Assembly (NCBI GenBank): GCA_022779945.1
Contig: JALEYA010000089.1
Location: forward strand, 1 to 36,684
Reading direction: 5' to 3'
Source: Oscillospiraceae bacterium
GTDB taxonomy: Bacteria; Bacillota; Clostridia; Oscillospirales; Acutalibacteraceae
Length of the DNA stretch: 36,684 nt
The notes beneath the pieces are model-generated. The model ran no database searches, was not told where the DNA came from, and saw only the letters and a program-made list of their open reading frames with translations. Shown in pieces: positions 17,337 to 27,841 of this stretch (the stretch's first letter is position 1; every line of letters begins with the position of its first letter). A program made the translations under genes and the position numbers.

Positions 17337-18140
17337 TCAGATAACTTTCGAAAGGAAGTCCTTCGCTCTGTCCGATTTCGGATTGTCAAAAAACTCCTTC
17401 GGATCGGCTTCTTCAATGAATCTGCCCTCGTCCATAAACATGATGCGGGTTCCGACCTCTTTGGCAAAGCCCATTTCGTGCGTGACGACAACCATCGTCA
17501 TGCCCTGATCGGCAACCTCCTTCATCAGGTCGAGTACCTCGCCGACCATTTCGGGGTCAAGCGCTGACGTCGGTTCATCGAAAAGAATCACGTCGGGGTT
17601 CATGGCAAGCGAACGGACAATGGCGACTCTTTGCTTCTGACCGCCGGAAAGACTGGACGGATAGACGTCCGCTTTGTCCTCGAGTCCGATTCTTTTAAGA
17701 AGTTCTCTTGCTCTTTCCTCCGCCTCTTTTGTGATTTGCTTGACGGATTTGTCGGTCAGCTTTTTGCGCCTTGCCTTTTTGCCGACATAGACAGGGGCAA
17801 GCATGATGTTTTCAAGGACGGTTTTGTTGTTGAAAAGGTTGAAGTGCTGGAACACCATTCCCATTTTCTGGCGGTGGACGTTGATGTTGACCTTGGGATT
17901 GGCGATATCGACGCCGTGAAAGATGATACTGCCGCTTGTGGGGTCTTCCATGCAGTTGAGACACCGAAGAAACGTACTCTTGCCCGAGCCGGAAGGACCG
18001 ATGACAACGACCTTTTCACCTTTTCTGATGGTGGTCGTGATACCCTTTAAGACTTCGTTGTCACCGAAAGACTTTTTCAGATCCTTGACTTGGATGAGTG
18101 CACCGCCTTGCCAGACGTCGTTTTTATTTACTTCTTTCAC
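17337..18140 (-). CDS. Polar amino acid ABC transporter ATP-binding protein (GlnQ-like)
   Basis: Walker [10 protein letters not shown], signature [34 protein letters not shown]. Confidence 0.96.
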   Translation of the reverse strand: MKEVNKNDVWQGGALIQVKDLKKSFGDNEVLKGITTTIRKGEKVVVIGPSGSGKSTFLRCLNCMEDPTSGSIIFHGVDIANPKVNINVHRQKMGMVFQHFNLFNNKTVLENIMLAPVYVGKKARRKKLTDKSVKQITKEAEERARELLKRIGLEDKADVYPSSLSGGQKQRVAIVRSLAMNPDVILFDEPTSALDPEMVGEVLDLMKEVADQGMTMVVVTHEMGFAKEVGTRIMFMDEGRFIEEADPKEFFDNPKSDRAKDFLSKVI

Positions 18141-18831
18141 TCTTCCTCAGCCTCCTCTCCATAAGCTTGACAAGCAACGTGATGATGCAGACGATTACGA
18201 TGTAAATGATCGCCATCGCAAGATACGGCACCATGTATTCGTAGGTGGCCGAACCGATATTCTGGAACGCAAGATAAAGATCCTTGGCACCGACAAAGGA
18301 AACGACCGAGGTTTCCTTGATGAGAGCGATAAACTCGTTTCCGAGGGTCGGAAGAATGTTCTTGACCGCCTGCGGAATGACAATTTTGATCATCGCCGCC
18401 GAATAGCTGAGTCCCACCGCACGGGCACCCTCCATCTGACCTGGATCAACCGACAGAATGCCGGCACGCATCATTTCCGAAATATACGCGCCGCTGTTGA
18501 GGCCGAAAACCCAGATAGCAACGACGACCGAGGACAGTTTGACGCCGATAAGCGGCAGAAGAACATAATAGAAAACAAGAAGCTGAACGACCATCGGCGT
18601 ACCGCGGAACAGTCCGACGTAAAAGCTGCAAAAGCCGTCAAGAATCCGCGGCAAAAGCTTATACTTCGGCAAAACACGAATGGTGGCGATGACAAGACCG
18701 ATCAGAATGCCGATCAGAAGACCAGATACAGCAAAAATGACGGTATTGCGAAGGCCGATAAGGACCTCATTGTAACCGCCCAAGTCAAAGAGTATTTCAA
18801 AAAATAGAAATAATTTATCATAAAAATACAT
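18124..18831 (-). CDS. Polar amino acid ABC transporter permease
   Basis: His/Glu/Gln/Arg/opine permease signature [37 protein letters not shown]. Confidence 0.96.
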   Translation of the reverse strand: MYFYDKLFLFFEILFDLGGYNEVLIGLRNTVIFAVSGLLIGILIGLVIATIRVLPKYKLLPRILDGFCSFYVGLFRGTPMVVQLLVFYYVLLPLIGVKLSSVVVAIWVFGLNSGAYISEMMRAGILSVDPGQMEGARAVGLSYSAAMIKIVIPQAVKNILPTLGNEFIALIKETSVVSFVGAKDLYLAFQNIGSATYEYMVPYLAMAIIYIVIVCIITLLVKLMERRLRKSERSK

Positions 18832-18841
18832 ATGATTTCAT

Positions 18842-18878
18842 CGTGAAAAACAATGCCTCACTGCTGGGCAGCAAGGCA
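18842..18878 (-). terminator. Intra-operon stem-loop between SBP and permease genes
   Basis: Minus strand tgccttgctgcccagcagtgaggca followed by ttgttttt. Confidence 0.6.
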
Positions 18879-18900
18879 CCGTTATTTCATTACTTTTTCA

Positions 18901-19788
18901 TTACTTTCCGTTGTAGGTGTCAACGATACGGCCTGCCGGAGCGGCGTCGATCATAACGTAGTCGATGTTGCCGTTGATCAGATCCTGAACGGCGAGAGCA
19001 CCGTTGTCATAACCCTGACCGGTAACGGCAAGTCCATCGAAGCCCCAGTCAGCGTCGCCCTTTACATAGTACTGAGCGGTGGTGCCGTTCTGATAACCGA
19101 TCTTCTTGGTGCTGTCGAAGCCCTTGAGGATTGCTTCGGCTGCGGCTGCGTCCTTGCAAGCGTCAAAGGTGGTGTCATCTGCCTTTGTGATGAGCATCTG
19201 AGAAGCCTGATAGTAGGAATCAGAGAAGGTCACCTGTTCTTTTCTCTTTTCGTTGACGGTAAGACCTGCCATGGCGATGTCGCACTTATGCTGACCGACG
19301 GAAAGGCAGACTGCGTCAAACTTCATGTTGCTGATAACAAGCTCCATGCCGAGTTCTTTGGCAAGAAGGTCAGCGATTTCCATATCGATTCCGTAGTAGG
19401 AATCTCCCTCCATGTATTCAAACGGCGGGAACTGAGCGTTGGTGGCAACAACAAGCTGCTCTTTCGAGCTGTCCTCTGTTGCGGAAGTAACAGGGGTCGG
19501 AGTGCCGTCGCCGAAATACTTGTTGCAGATTTCGTCAAAGGTGCCGTCCTTCATGATCTTGGCGATGAAGGTGTTGACCTTTTCAAGAAGCTCGGGCTGA
19601 TCCTTGTCAATGCCGAAAGCGTAATCCTCGTCGGTAAGCTTAACGTCAACAAGCTTGACTTTTGCTTCTGTCGCTGCTGCGGTTGTGTCGCCTTCTGCTG
19701 CTGTTGTGGTTTCTCCGCTGTTGCCGCCGCAGGCTGCCAATGAAAGTACCATAACGAGGGCAAGGAGAACGGCTAATACTTTTTTCAT
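18901..19788 (-). CDS. Amino acid ABC transporter substrate-binding lipoprotein with circularly permuted SBP_bac_3-type domain
   Basis: Lipobox LSLAACGG; family C-terminal segment (KLVDVKLTDEDYAFGI...DGTFDEICNKYFG) precedes the family N-terminal segment (LVVATNAQFPPFEY...). Confidence 0.9.
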   Translation of the reverse strand: MKKVLAVLLALVMVLSLAACGGNSGETTTAAEGDTTAAATEAKVKLVDVKLTDEDYAFGIDKDQPELLEKVNTFIAKIMKDGTFDEICNKYFGDGTPTPVTSATEDSSKEQLVVATNAQFPPFEYMEGDSYYGIDMEIADLLAKELGMELVISNMKFDAVCLSVGQHKCDIAMAGLTVNEKRKEQVTFSDSYYQASQMLITKADDTTFDACKDAAAAEAILKGFDSTKKIGYQNGTTAQYYVKGDADWGFDGLAVTGQGYDNGALAVQDLINGNIDYVMIDAAPAGRIVDTYNGK

Positions 19789-19990
19789 GTTCTTTTCCTC
19801 CAAAAAAATAAATTGTACGTCCTCGGGACATTACTATAGCTCATATTCTAACACCGAATCGGGAATAAGTCAACTGTTACTTGCATTATTTTGCAGAAAA
19901 AATGCAATTTTATGTATAATATTCAATTAAATCCACTTCGGGCGGTCAAGAATATGCAATTTAGCTAATAAAAATCGGGGCGAAATCCGT

Positions 19991-21238
19991 TCAGCTGAGT
20001 TTATGAATGAACAAGCCGCTCAAAAGCTTCGGTTCGAACCAAGTCGACTTCGGCGGCATGACCTTTCCGGCGTCGGCGATATCCATCAGCTCGTCAAGCG
20101 AAGTCGGGTACATCGAAAAGGCGATGCGCATATCGGTTTCACACCGTCTTTCAAGCTCCGTAAGACCTCTGATTCCACCGACAAAGTCGATCCGCTTGTC
20201 GGTTCTCGGATCCTCGATGCCGAAAATCGGGGTGATGCAGTTATTCTGAAGAATCGAAACGTCAAGCCGTCCGACGGGGTCGCTTTCGTCAAACGTGCCC
20301 TCTTTCGCGGTGACGCTGTACCATTTTTTGTCAAGGTACATTCCGAAATTGTGTCGGCGGACGGGGCGGTACGGCTCGTTTCCTTTTGCTTCTTCGACGG
20401 TGAAGCTTTCACCGAGCTTCGCGATGAATTCTTCGGCCGAATAACCGTTCAGGTCTTTCATCACACGGTTATAGTCCATGATGGCAAGCTCATTTTTCGG
20501 GAAGGCAACAGCAAGGAAGAAGTTGAACTCCTCCTGACCGGTATAAGACGGATTCTGCTCTCTTCTCTTTTGACCGACCTTGACCGCCGAAGCACAGCGG
20601 TGATGACCGTCGGCGATATAAAGGCTTTCGACCGAATCAAAAAGGGCGCGGAGCTTTTCACTCACTTCCGGGCAGTCCACGACCCATACGGTGTTGCCGA
20701 TGCCGTCGTCGGTCACAAAGTCGTAAACCGGCTCATGCTCGTTTTTCCAGCTGTCGATGATTGTTTCGATCTCCTTGTTTTCGCGGTATGCAAGGAAGAT
20801 CGGACCGGTGTTCGCGTCGCAATAATCAACATGGTTGATTCTGTCTTGTTCCTTGTCCGCTCTTGTGAATTCGTGCTTTTTAATGATGTTGTTCCTATAG
20901 TCGTCAATCGAAGCACAGCCGACAAGACCGGTCTGGCTTCTGCCGTCCATGATCTGACGGTAGATATAAAAGCAAGCGGTGTTGTCCTGCGTGGTGATGC
21001 CGTTTCTTTCGAGGGCATCGAGATTTTCTCTTGCTTTGCGATAGACCTGCTCACTGTAAATATCAACGCTTTCGTCAAGGTCGATTTCCGCCCGGTCAAC
21101 GTGTAAAAAGGAGTAGGGCTTTCCCTTGACCATTTCTCTTGCTTCCTTGCTGTTCATGACGTCGTAGGGAAGTGCGGCGACCGCTTCGGCGTATTTTTCA
21201 GTCGGTCTTACGGCTTTAAACGGTTTAAAAACTGCCAT
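19991..21238 (-). CDS. DUF1015 family protein
   Basis: MAVFKPFKAVRPTEKYAEAVAALPYDVMNSKEAREM...YIADGHHRCASA. Confidence 0.88.
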   Translation of the reverse strand: MAVFKPFKAVRPTEKYAEAVAALPYDVMNSKEAREMVKGKPYSFLHVDRAEIDLDESVDIYSEQVYRKARENLDALERNGITTQDNTACFYIYRQIMDGRSQTGLVGCASIDDYRNNIIKKHEFTRADKEQDRINHVDYCDANTGPIFLAYRENKEIETIIDSWKNEHEPVYDFVTDDGIGNTVWVVDCPEVSEKLRALFDSVESLYIADGHHRCASAVKVGQKRREQNPSYTGQEEFNFFLAVAFPKNELAIMDYNRVMKDLNGYSAEEFIAKLGESFTVEEAKGNEPYRPVRRHNFGMYLDKKWYSVTAKEGTFDESDPVGRLDVSILQNNCITPIFGIEDPRTDKRIDFVGGIRGLTELERRCETDMRIAFSMYPTSLDELMDIADAGKVMPPKSTWFEPKLLSGLFIHKLS

Positions 21239-21309
21239 GATGATAACCTCTTTTCTTTTTGTATATTGTATAAAAAACTTACCGGTTTGTCAATTGAGCG
21301 GTTTGCTCT

Positions 21310-21966
21310 TTACTCTTTTTCAAGCAGTCTTGCAACGGATAAGTAAAGCATACCGAGAGCGCAGCCGAGAACAAGTCCGCCGAGCACGTCCGTCAGCCAG
21401 TGCATACCCGAAAGAAGTCTTCCGGCGGCGGTCAGGACAATGAGGAGTACAAAAGCCACGATCAGTGCGGTGCGAAGCTTCTTACTTTTTACTCTTTTTT
21501 CGGTCTGGAAGATGGCGGCGAGCATAAACGAGCAGACAAGAAGCGTGTGCGACGACGGGTATGACGCTTCTAAAACACCGTCCACAAGGACAGGTCTTTG
21601 GTTGACAAGAATCAGCTCAAAAAGAAGATAGAACACGGCGATCAGTACATAATAGCCGGCAAGGGCATAAAGGTCGCAGTCCACCTTGAAAAAGCTTTTT
21701 CTTTTGATCAGCTGAAAAACGCCGAGAGCGGCAAAACAAACGGCCGACAAAAGCGCCGCTAAAAGACACAGGTCACTGATTTTGTCAAAGACGGCGTTCT
21801 GACCGAATAATTCGAAGGCTGCACCGTTTACCGAAGCGAAGCCGACCGAGGAACCGGCGGGGCCGATTTGCTGTACGTCAACAAACTTAACCAGTAGGGT
21901 GAACACCGCAAACACGGCAAACATGAGCCCGGTCAGGATGAAATTCTGTTTGGATTTTGATTTCAT
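21310..21966 (-). CDS. PAP2 superfamily phosphatase membrane protein
   Basis: YPSSHTLLVCSF and GRLLSGMHWLTDVLGGLVLG motifs. Confidence 0.85.
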   Translation of the reverse strand: MKSKSKQNFILTGLMFAVFAVFTLLVKFVDVQQIGPAGSSVGFASVNGAAFELFGQNAVFDKISDLCLLAALLSAVCFAALGVFQLIKRKSFFKVDCDLYALAGYYVLIAVFYLLFELILVNQRPVLVDGVLEASYPSSHTLLVCSFMLAAIFQTEKRVKSKKLRTALIVAFVLLIVLTAAGRLLSGMHWLTDVLGGLVLGCALGMLYLSVARLLEKE

Positions 21967-22037
21967 ATGTATCGTCTCCTTCTGATTATCATAAAACCGG
22001 CAAGGACTGTTTCATCATTGCCGGTTTAACTTCTTTA

Positions 22038-22748
22038 TTATTTCTTTGTCTTTACCATGATTTTTTTCATCGGCTTTTTTCTTTTGTATGTTTTGGTTTT
22101 CTGAATCGGTGTGGCGATCAGCATATTCGAAAGAATCGTCCAGAGAATAATCAGAATCAAAAGACCGAATACCGAATAGAAACCGGCGGAAAGCGAGGCG
22201 CTTGTTACCGTGAGGATCGCCGTTGCCAGAGCAGCGATTGAGCTGTCGGAAATGGCGGAGACAAGGTCGGTCAGATTGATCTCACCGCTTGTGATCTTCG
22301 CAAAAGCACCGTTGCTGATCAGAATGTCAACAAAAAGGAGAACAAGAGCGCCGACGGAAAGTCCGATGACGGTGTATCTCTTTTTCCGGCTGTCGGAAAG
22401 GGTGCTGACAACGCCGATGGCAAGAACTACCAGAAGAACGATCACAAAAATGATGAAGAATGCCCAAAGATGCGGAATGATCGGGGCGGCCACCTCGGAA
22501 AAGGTTTTGACGTCGTCGCCGGTTTTCGGCTGAGCGGTCGAAATCAGTTTCAGTAAATCGTAAATCGAATATTCAAACGTTGTGCTGACCTTATCGGTAA
22601 GGCTTGCAATGGCATTGATCAGATTTCCAATCGTTTCGTCGGCGTTTCCGACGGTGAAGTAGAACATTTTCAGAAAGATACCGAGCACGACCGATGCCAC
22701 GGCAATGATTGGCGTCACGATTCTGTAAGCGAGTTTCATTGATTTCAT
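22038..22748 (-). CDS. Multi-pass membrane protein of unknown function
   Basis: 236 aa; several hydrophobic segments, basic C-terminus. Confidence 0.65.
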   Translation of the reverse strand: MKSMKLAYRIVTPIIAVASVVLGIFLKMFYFTVGNADETIGNLINAIASLTDKVSTTFEYSIYDLLKLISTAQPKTGDDVKTFSEVAAPIIPHLWAFFIIFVIVLLVVLAIGVVSTLSDSRKKRYTVIGLSVGALVLLFVDILISNGAFAKITSGEINLTDLVSAISDSSIAALATAILTVTSASLSAGFYSVFGLLILIILWTILSNMLIATPIQKTKTYKRKKPMKKIMVKTKK

Positions 22749-22754
22749 CCTTTC

Positions 22755-24410
22755 TTATTTCCATGATGAGTTGAGCTGAACCGTTCTGTTAAATATTATT
22801 TTATCAGAAGTTGATGATTTGTCAACACAGAAATAGCCCTGTCTCATAAACTGGAACGTATCGCCCGGTTTTACATCACGAAGTCCGCCTTCAAGACGGC
22901 AGCCGCTAAGCACGACAAGCGAATCGGGGTTCAGGTTGTCCTTGAAGCTGCCTTTGGATTCGTCGGACGGATTTTCGGCGTTGAAAAGGCGGTCGTACAG
23001 TCTTGCTTCAAACGGTACGCTGTCTTTGGCACTGACCCAGTGAAGCGTGCCCTTGACCTTTCTTCCGTCGGGGGAGTTGCCGCCGCGGCTTGCCGGATCA
23101 TAGGTACAGTGAACGGCGGTAACGTTGCCGTTTTCGTCCGTGTCGTAGCCCACACATTTTACGAAGTAGGCACCTCTGAGTCTGACCTCATTGCCGGGGA
23201 AGAGGCGGAAATACTTTTTGACTGGCTCGATCATGAAGTCCTCTTGTTCTACAAAGATTTCCTTTGAAAACGTCGTTTTTCTGGTTCCCATTTCGGGTCT
23301 GTCCTGATTGACGGGAAGCTCAAGTTCTTCGGTCTGATTTTCGGGGTAGTTGTCGATGATGACCTTCAAAGGACGAAGTACCGCCATGCATCTCGGAGCA
23401 TTCTTGTTCAGGTCATCTCTTACACACGCTTCCAGCAGTCCGAAATCGACCACGCTGTAAGCCTTGGAAACGCCGACGCGGTTGATAAAATCTCTGATTG
23501 CCGCCGCCGGATAACCGCGTCTTCTCATGCCGCAGATCGTCGCCATTCTCGGGTCGTCCCAGCCGTCCACGATGCCTTCTTTAACAAGCTGTAAGCATTT
23601 GCGCTTACTGGTCAGGCAGTAGTTGAGGTTGAGTCTTGCAAACTCGATTTGTCTTGACGGATTCGGGAGTCCAAGCTCCTTTAAGAACCAGTCGTAAAGC
23701 GGTCTGTGGTTTTCAAATTCGAGTGAGCACAGAGAATGGGTCACGCCCTCTTTGGTGTCCGACAGCGGGTGAGCGAAGTCGTAAAGCGGATAAACGCACC
23801 ACTTGTCTCCCGTTTGATGATGCGTAACGTGAGCGATACGGTAAATGACCGGGTCACGCATATTCATGTTCGGAGATGCCATGTCGATTTTGGCTCGAAG
23901 CACTCTTGCGCCGTCGGGGAACTCCCCGTTTGTCATGCGGGCGAACAGATCGAGATTTTCTTCGATGCTGCGGTTGCGGTAGGGGCTTTCCTTGCCCGGC
24001 TCGGTGAGCGTACCTCTGCTTTCCCGGATTTCGTCGGCGGAAAGATCATCGACGTAAGCCTTGCCGAGCTTGATGAGCTTGATTGCACACTCATGGATAA
24101 AATCGAAATAGCTTGAAGCGTAAAGCACTTCGTTCCATTTGTAGCCGAGCCACTCGATGTCCTCTTTGATGGCGTCCACATATTCGGTGTCCTCTTTTGA
24201 CGGGTTGGTGTCGTCAAGCCGGAGATTGCAGAGTCCGCCGTATTTTTCGGCGATGCTGAAGTTGATCTGGATTGCCTTGGCATGGCCGATATGAAGATAG
24301 CCGTTCGGTTCGGGCGGAAATCTTGTCTGCACATGGGTATATACGCCGTTTTTCAGGTCTTCATCAATAAAATCATGGATGAAGTTTGAAGTCACTGTCA
24401 TTTCTTCCAT
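22755..24410 (-). CDS. glnS: Glutaminyl-tRNA synthetase
   Basis: [29 protein letters not shown] (KMSKS-like); start at MEEMTV after aaaggaac. Confidence 0.94.
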   Translation of the reverse strand: MEEMTVTSNFIHDFIDEDLKNGVYTHVQTRFPPEPNGYLHIGHAKAIQINFSIAEKYGGLCNLRLDDTNPSKEDTEYVDAIKEDIEWLGYKWNEVLYASSYFDFIHECAIKLIKLGKAYVDDLSADEIRESRGTLTEPGKESPYRNRSIEENLDLFARMTNGEFPDGARVLRAKIDMASPNMNMRDPVIYRIAHVTHHQTGDKWCVYPLYDFAHPLSDTKEGVTHSLCSLEFENHRPLYDWFLKELGLPNPSRQIEFARLNLNYCLTSKRKCLQLVKEGIVDGWDDPRMATICGMRRRGYPAAAIRDFINRVGVSKAYSVVDFGLLEACVRDDLNKNAPRCMAVLRPLKVIIDNYPENQTEELELPVNQDRPEMGTRKTTFSKEIFVEQEDFMIEPVKKYFRLFPGNEVRLRGAYFVKCVGYDTDENGNVTAVHCTYDPASRGGNSPDGRKVKGTLHWVSAKDSVPFEARLYDRLFNAENPSDESKGSFKDNLNPDSLVVLSGCRLEGGLRDVKPGDTFQFMRQGYFCVDKSSTSDKIIFNRTVQLNSSWK

Positions 24411-24429
24411 TGGTCTGTTCCTTTCCGGT

Positions 24430-26094
24430 TTACGCTTTGTAAAATGCAAGAGCGGTTTTCATTCTGGCTTTCACTTTGTCTTCGCCTAAAATCTGCATGA
24501 TGGAATAAAGATCGGGGGTGTTTCTTCTGCCTGTCACGGCAATACGGATTACCGTTGAAACATCGCCGACGTGACCTTTGTAAAGGTCGGGATTTTTCTT
24601 GTATTCCTTGACGTTCGGCGTGTAGCCCAAAGGCTCGCAAAGATCCTTGATTCCTGCGAACCATTCGTCCTTGCTGTCATCGGGCTTATATCTTCCGATA
24701 TAAGCCGAAAGAATCTCTTTCGCCATATCGGCGGTAATATTTTCGGGCATTTCGCTGTAATTGTTTTGATAAAGCTCATCAAAATAATACGCAATATACG
24801 CGCGGATTTCGTTGAATTTTGCGATATCCTTTCTCGGCTTCGGTGTGTCCCGGTCAACCGAGAAGATCGCTTTTGCATACTCTGTATCACGGCTTAACAG
24901 CTCATAAAGCTCGCTGTCAAAGTCCTTCGCCCACGAAAGCGCGTAGGACAGCACCTGTTCGGCGGTCATGACGCTGATGACGTTTTTGCTGACGTCGTTG
25001 AGCTTCGTCAGATCAAACAGCGCACCGCTGACGCTCATCTTTTTCAGATTGAACGGAAACTCACTCTGCGGTGCTTTCGGGTTGGCTCTTCGCCAGTCCT
25101 CAAAGTTCGAGTTGGCAAGCGTCAGCAGGTAGTCGATAACGCTTTCCTTCGGGTAGCCCTGCTCGGCGTAATAGGTGACCGCCGCTTCGGGATCCTTTCT
25201 CTTACTGAGCTTACGCTTTCCGCCGTTTTCTTCTTTCATGATCGGCGAAATGTGCGCATACTTCGGTACACGGAAGCCGCAGGCCTTGAAAAGCTGAATA
25301 TGAAGCGGAACGGAGGAAATCCATTCGTCGCCTCTTATGACGTGCGTTGTTCTCATGAAGTGGTCGTCCACCGCATGGGCAAAATGATAGGTCGGAATTC
25401 CGTCGGTTTTTAAAAGAACCACGTCCTGTATGTTTTCGGCAATTTCAATCTTGCCTTTTATCAGGTCGTCAAATTTGATCTTGCCGTCCTCTCTGCCCGG
25501 TGAGCGAAGCCGTAAGGTGTACGGCTTTCCGCTTTCGATCAGGGCTTTCTGCTCGTCAAAGGTGAGATCGCGGCACTTTGCCCATTTTCCGAAGTAGCCC
25601 TTGATTGCCGTACCCTCTTCTTCCTGCTTTTCACGAAGAGCGGACAATTCTTCTTCGGTGCAGAAGCACGGATAGGCAAGCCCCTCGGTTACCAGTTTCT
25701 TGACAACAACATGGTAAATCCCGGCGCGGTGGCTTTGCTGATACGGACCGTAGTCGCCCTTTTCTTGGTTGAAGCCGACAACACCTTCGTCAACCGTCAC
25801 GCCGAAAGCGTTCAGTCCCTTGATGATTTCGGAAACGCCGTCCTCGATCTCACGCTTTTTGTCGGTGTCCTCGATTCTTAAAATAAACACGCCGTCCGTC
25901 GTCTGTGCGTTCAGCTTGGATATCAGAGCGGCAAACAGTCCGCCGATATGAAGAAAGCCGGTCGGACTCGGGGCAAAACGGGTTACTCTTGCGCCCTCTT
26001 TCAGCGCGCGGGGCGGAAACTGCTCTTCAAGCTGTTCCACCGTTTTATGAACATCCGGAAACAAAAGCTCCGCTAGTTTTTCAAAGTCGTTCAA
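24430..26094 (-). CDS. gltX: Glutamyl-tRNA synthetase (probable TTG start)
   Basis: [31 protein letters not shown] to 26109, GGGAGG SD favours TTG at 26094. Confidence 0.94.
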   Translation of the reverse strand: MNDFEKLAELLFPDVHKTVEQLEEQFPPRALKEGARVTRFAPSPTGFLHIGGLFAALISKLNAQTTDGVFILRIEDTDKKREIEDGVSEIIKGLNAFGVTVDEGVVGFNQEKGDYGPYQQSHRAGIYHVVVKKLVTEGLAYPCFCTEEELSALREKQEEEGTAIKGYFGKWAKCRDLTFDEQKALIESGKPYTLRLRSPGREDGKIKFDDLIKGKIEIAENIQDVVLLKTDGIPTYHFAHAVDDHFMRTTHVIRGDEWISSVPLHIQLFKACGFRVPKYAHISPIMKEENGGKRKLSKRKDPEAAVTYYAEQGYPKESVIDYLLTLANSNFEDWRRANPKAPQSEFPFNLKKMSVSGALFDLTKLNDVSKNVISVMTAEQVLSYALSWAKDFDSELYELLSRDTEYAKAIFSVDRDTPKPRKDIAKFNEIRAYIAYYFDELYQNNYSEMPENITADMAKEILSAYIGRYKPDDSKDEWFAGIKDLCEPLGYTPNVKEYKKNPDLYKGHVGDVSTVIRIAVTGRRNTPDLYSIMQILGEDKVKARMKTALAFYKA

Positions 26095-26220
26095 TGTGAA
26101 TCCTCCCATGTATAAACGATTGATTTATAATCCTATCTATTATCTCAAATTTCGGGATAAATAGCAATAGGGTAACGGCAATTTTTCTGTGCTTTTCTTG
26201 AAAGAGCGGACAAAAACCGC

Positions 26221-27585
26221 TTATTTTCCGACGCAAAACTGAGAGAAAACCTCGTCCACAACGGCGTCGGTCGTTTTTTGCCCGGTCAGCTCCAACAGGG
26301 AAGAGATTGCCGAATCAATCGAGACGTTGACCGCGTCGAGCGTGATGCCGGCGGTAAGACCGTCTATGGCCTCTTTCGTCGCCGCAAGGGCATCGAGCGC
26401 ATTTTTTCGCTGACGCTCGGTCGAAAGCATAGCCTGAGAGGTGTCAAGCTCGTCGGTGCAAAGAAGAAGCGCACAAGCTTTTTCGAGTTCTTCGAGCCCC
26501 TTTCCGTCAAGCGCACAAAGTCCGACCGTATAAGCGAATGAGGCTTCGATTGTTCCGGTGTCGGCTTTCGGGGGAAGGTCGCTCTTGTTTAACACGGCGA
26601 CGGCTCGTTTTCCTTTACAAAGGTCAATGATTTTTTCGTCGGCTTCGTCAAGCGGTCTTGATACATCGAAAACCGCAAAAATAAGACCGGCACGCTCGGT
26701 TTTTTCCTTTGCCCGTTCAATTCCGATGGACTCCACAAGATCATCGGTCAGATGAATGCCCGCCGTGTCCGCAAGGTGTAAAAGCAAGTCGCCGAGATTG
26801 ACCGTCTGTTCCACAACGTCTCTTGTCGTTCCGGCAACATCGGTGACGATCGAACGCCCGAAGCCCGAAAGCAGATTCATCAGCGCGGATTTTCCGACGT
26901 TGGGCTTGCCGATAATGGCAGTTTCCACGCCTTTTGTGACGGCACTTCCCGAATCAAAACGGGACAACAGCGATTCAAGCTGCGTTTTTACGTTTTCGAG
27001 CGTATTCAGAAGCGTTTTTTCGTCCAGCTCTTCAATATCCTCGTCGGGATAATCGACCCAGGCGCTCATGTGTGCCGCAACGGACAGAAGCATAGAGTTC
27101 AGTTCGTTCATCTTCCGGCTCAAGGCACCGTCAAGTGCGGTCAAAGCCGCTTTGGCACCCTGCTCGCCCTGCGCATGGATAAGGCTCATGACCGCTTCCG
27201 CTTCGGTGAGGTCAATTTTTCCGTTTAAAAAAGCACGCTTTGTGAATTCACCGGCTTCGGCAGGTCTTGCCCCGGCTTCGAATACCGCCCGAAGCACCTT
27301 CTTTAAGACAAACAGTCCGCCGTGGCAGGAAAGCTCAACCGTGTTTTCGCCCGTGTAGCTTTTCGGTGCGCGGAAAACGAGGGCGATACACTCGTCAACC
27401 GGCTCGTTTTCCAAATAGGCGTGACCGTACGCCGCCGTATAGCCTTTCATGGTTTCAAGCTTTCGTTTGTCGGCGGCTTTGAATACTTTTCCGGCAATTT
27501 CGACAGCGTTTTCGCCGCTGATTCGGATGATACCGATTCCGCCGGTGTTTTGCGGCGTCGCGATGGCCGCTATGGTGTCGGGCAT
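26221..27585 (-). CDS. mnmE: tRNA modification GTPase MnmE/TrmE
   Basis: MPDTIAAIATPQNTGGIGIIRISG, GKPNVGKSALMN, C-terminal CVGK. Confidence 0.97.
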   Translation of the reverse strand: MPDTIAAIATPQNTGGIGIIRISGENAVEIAGKVFKAADKRKLETMKGYTAAYGHAYLENEPVDECIALVFRAPKSYTGENTVELSCHGGLFVLKKVLRAVFEAGARPAEAGEFTKRAFLNGKIDLTEAEAVMSLIHAQGEQGAKAALTALDGALSRKMNELNSMLLSVAAHMSAWVDYPDEDIEELDEKTLLNTLENVKTQLESLLSRFDSGSAVTKGVETAIIGKPNVGKSALMNLLSGFGRSIVTDVAGTTRDVVEQTVNLGDLLLHLADTAGIHLTDDLVESIGIERAKEKTERAGLIFAVFDVSRPLDEADEKIIDLCKGKRAVAVLNKSDLPPKADTGTIEASFAYTVGLCALDGKGLEELEKACALLLCTDELDTSQAMLSTERQRKNALDALAATKEAIDGLTAGITLDAVNVSIDSAISSLLELTGQKTTDAVVDEVFSQFCVGK

Positions 27586-27671
27586 AACAGCACCCCTTTT
27601 CTTAAGATCATCTTATTATACATCCCGGCGTAAATTAAAGCAAGTGTATTCAACGGTGTGGGAACAAAGAA

Positions 27672-27715
27672 ACAGACTGCACCCATGCAAAAGGTACAGC
27701 CTGTCTCTTAAAAAT
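27672..27715 (-). terminator. Terminator after agrD
   Basis: Minus strand agacaggctgtacc ttttgcat gggtgcagtctgttt followed by cttt; G-U containing stem. Confidence 0.6.
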
Positions 27716-27721
27716 CAAACC

Positions 27722-27841
27722 TTATTTCTTCAGTTTCTTCGGCATCTTCGGCTCGTAAGCAACGCCGGAAGAAGCGGCTCCTGCGCCGAGATTGGCGATA
27801 GCCTTAATAACTTCAGCAATTTTTGCACTGATTGCGTTCAT
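27722..27841 (-). CDS. AgrD-like cyclic autoinducing peptide precursor (39 aa, Cys-free)
   Basis: MNAISAKIAEVIKAIANLGAGAASSGVAYEPKMPKKLKK: amphipathic leader, Ser core, charged YEPKxPKxL tail; immediately downstream of AgrB. Confidence 0.85.
   Translation of the reverse strand: MNAISAKIAEVIKAIANLGAGAASSGVAYEPKMPKKLKK

Noticed and set aside
19860-19935. ARG-box-like TATGTATAATATTCAAT upstream of the SBP gene
   Set aside because: The spacing between half-sites is one base short of the ARG box consensus; too weak to claim.
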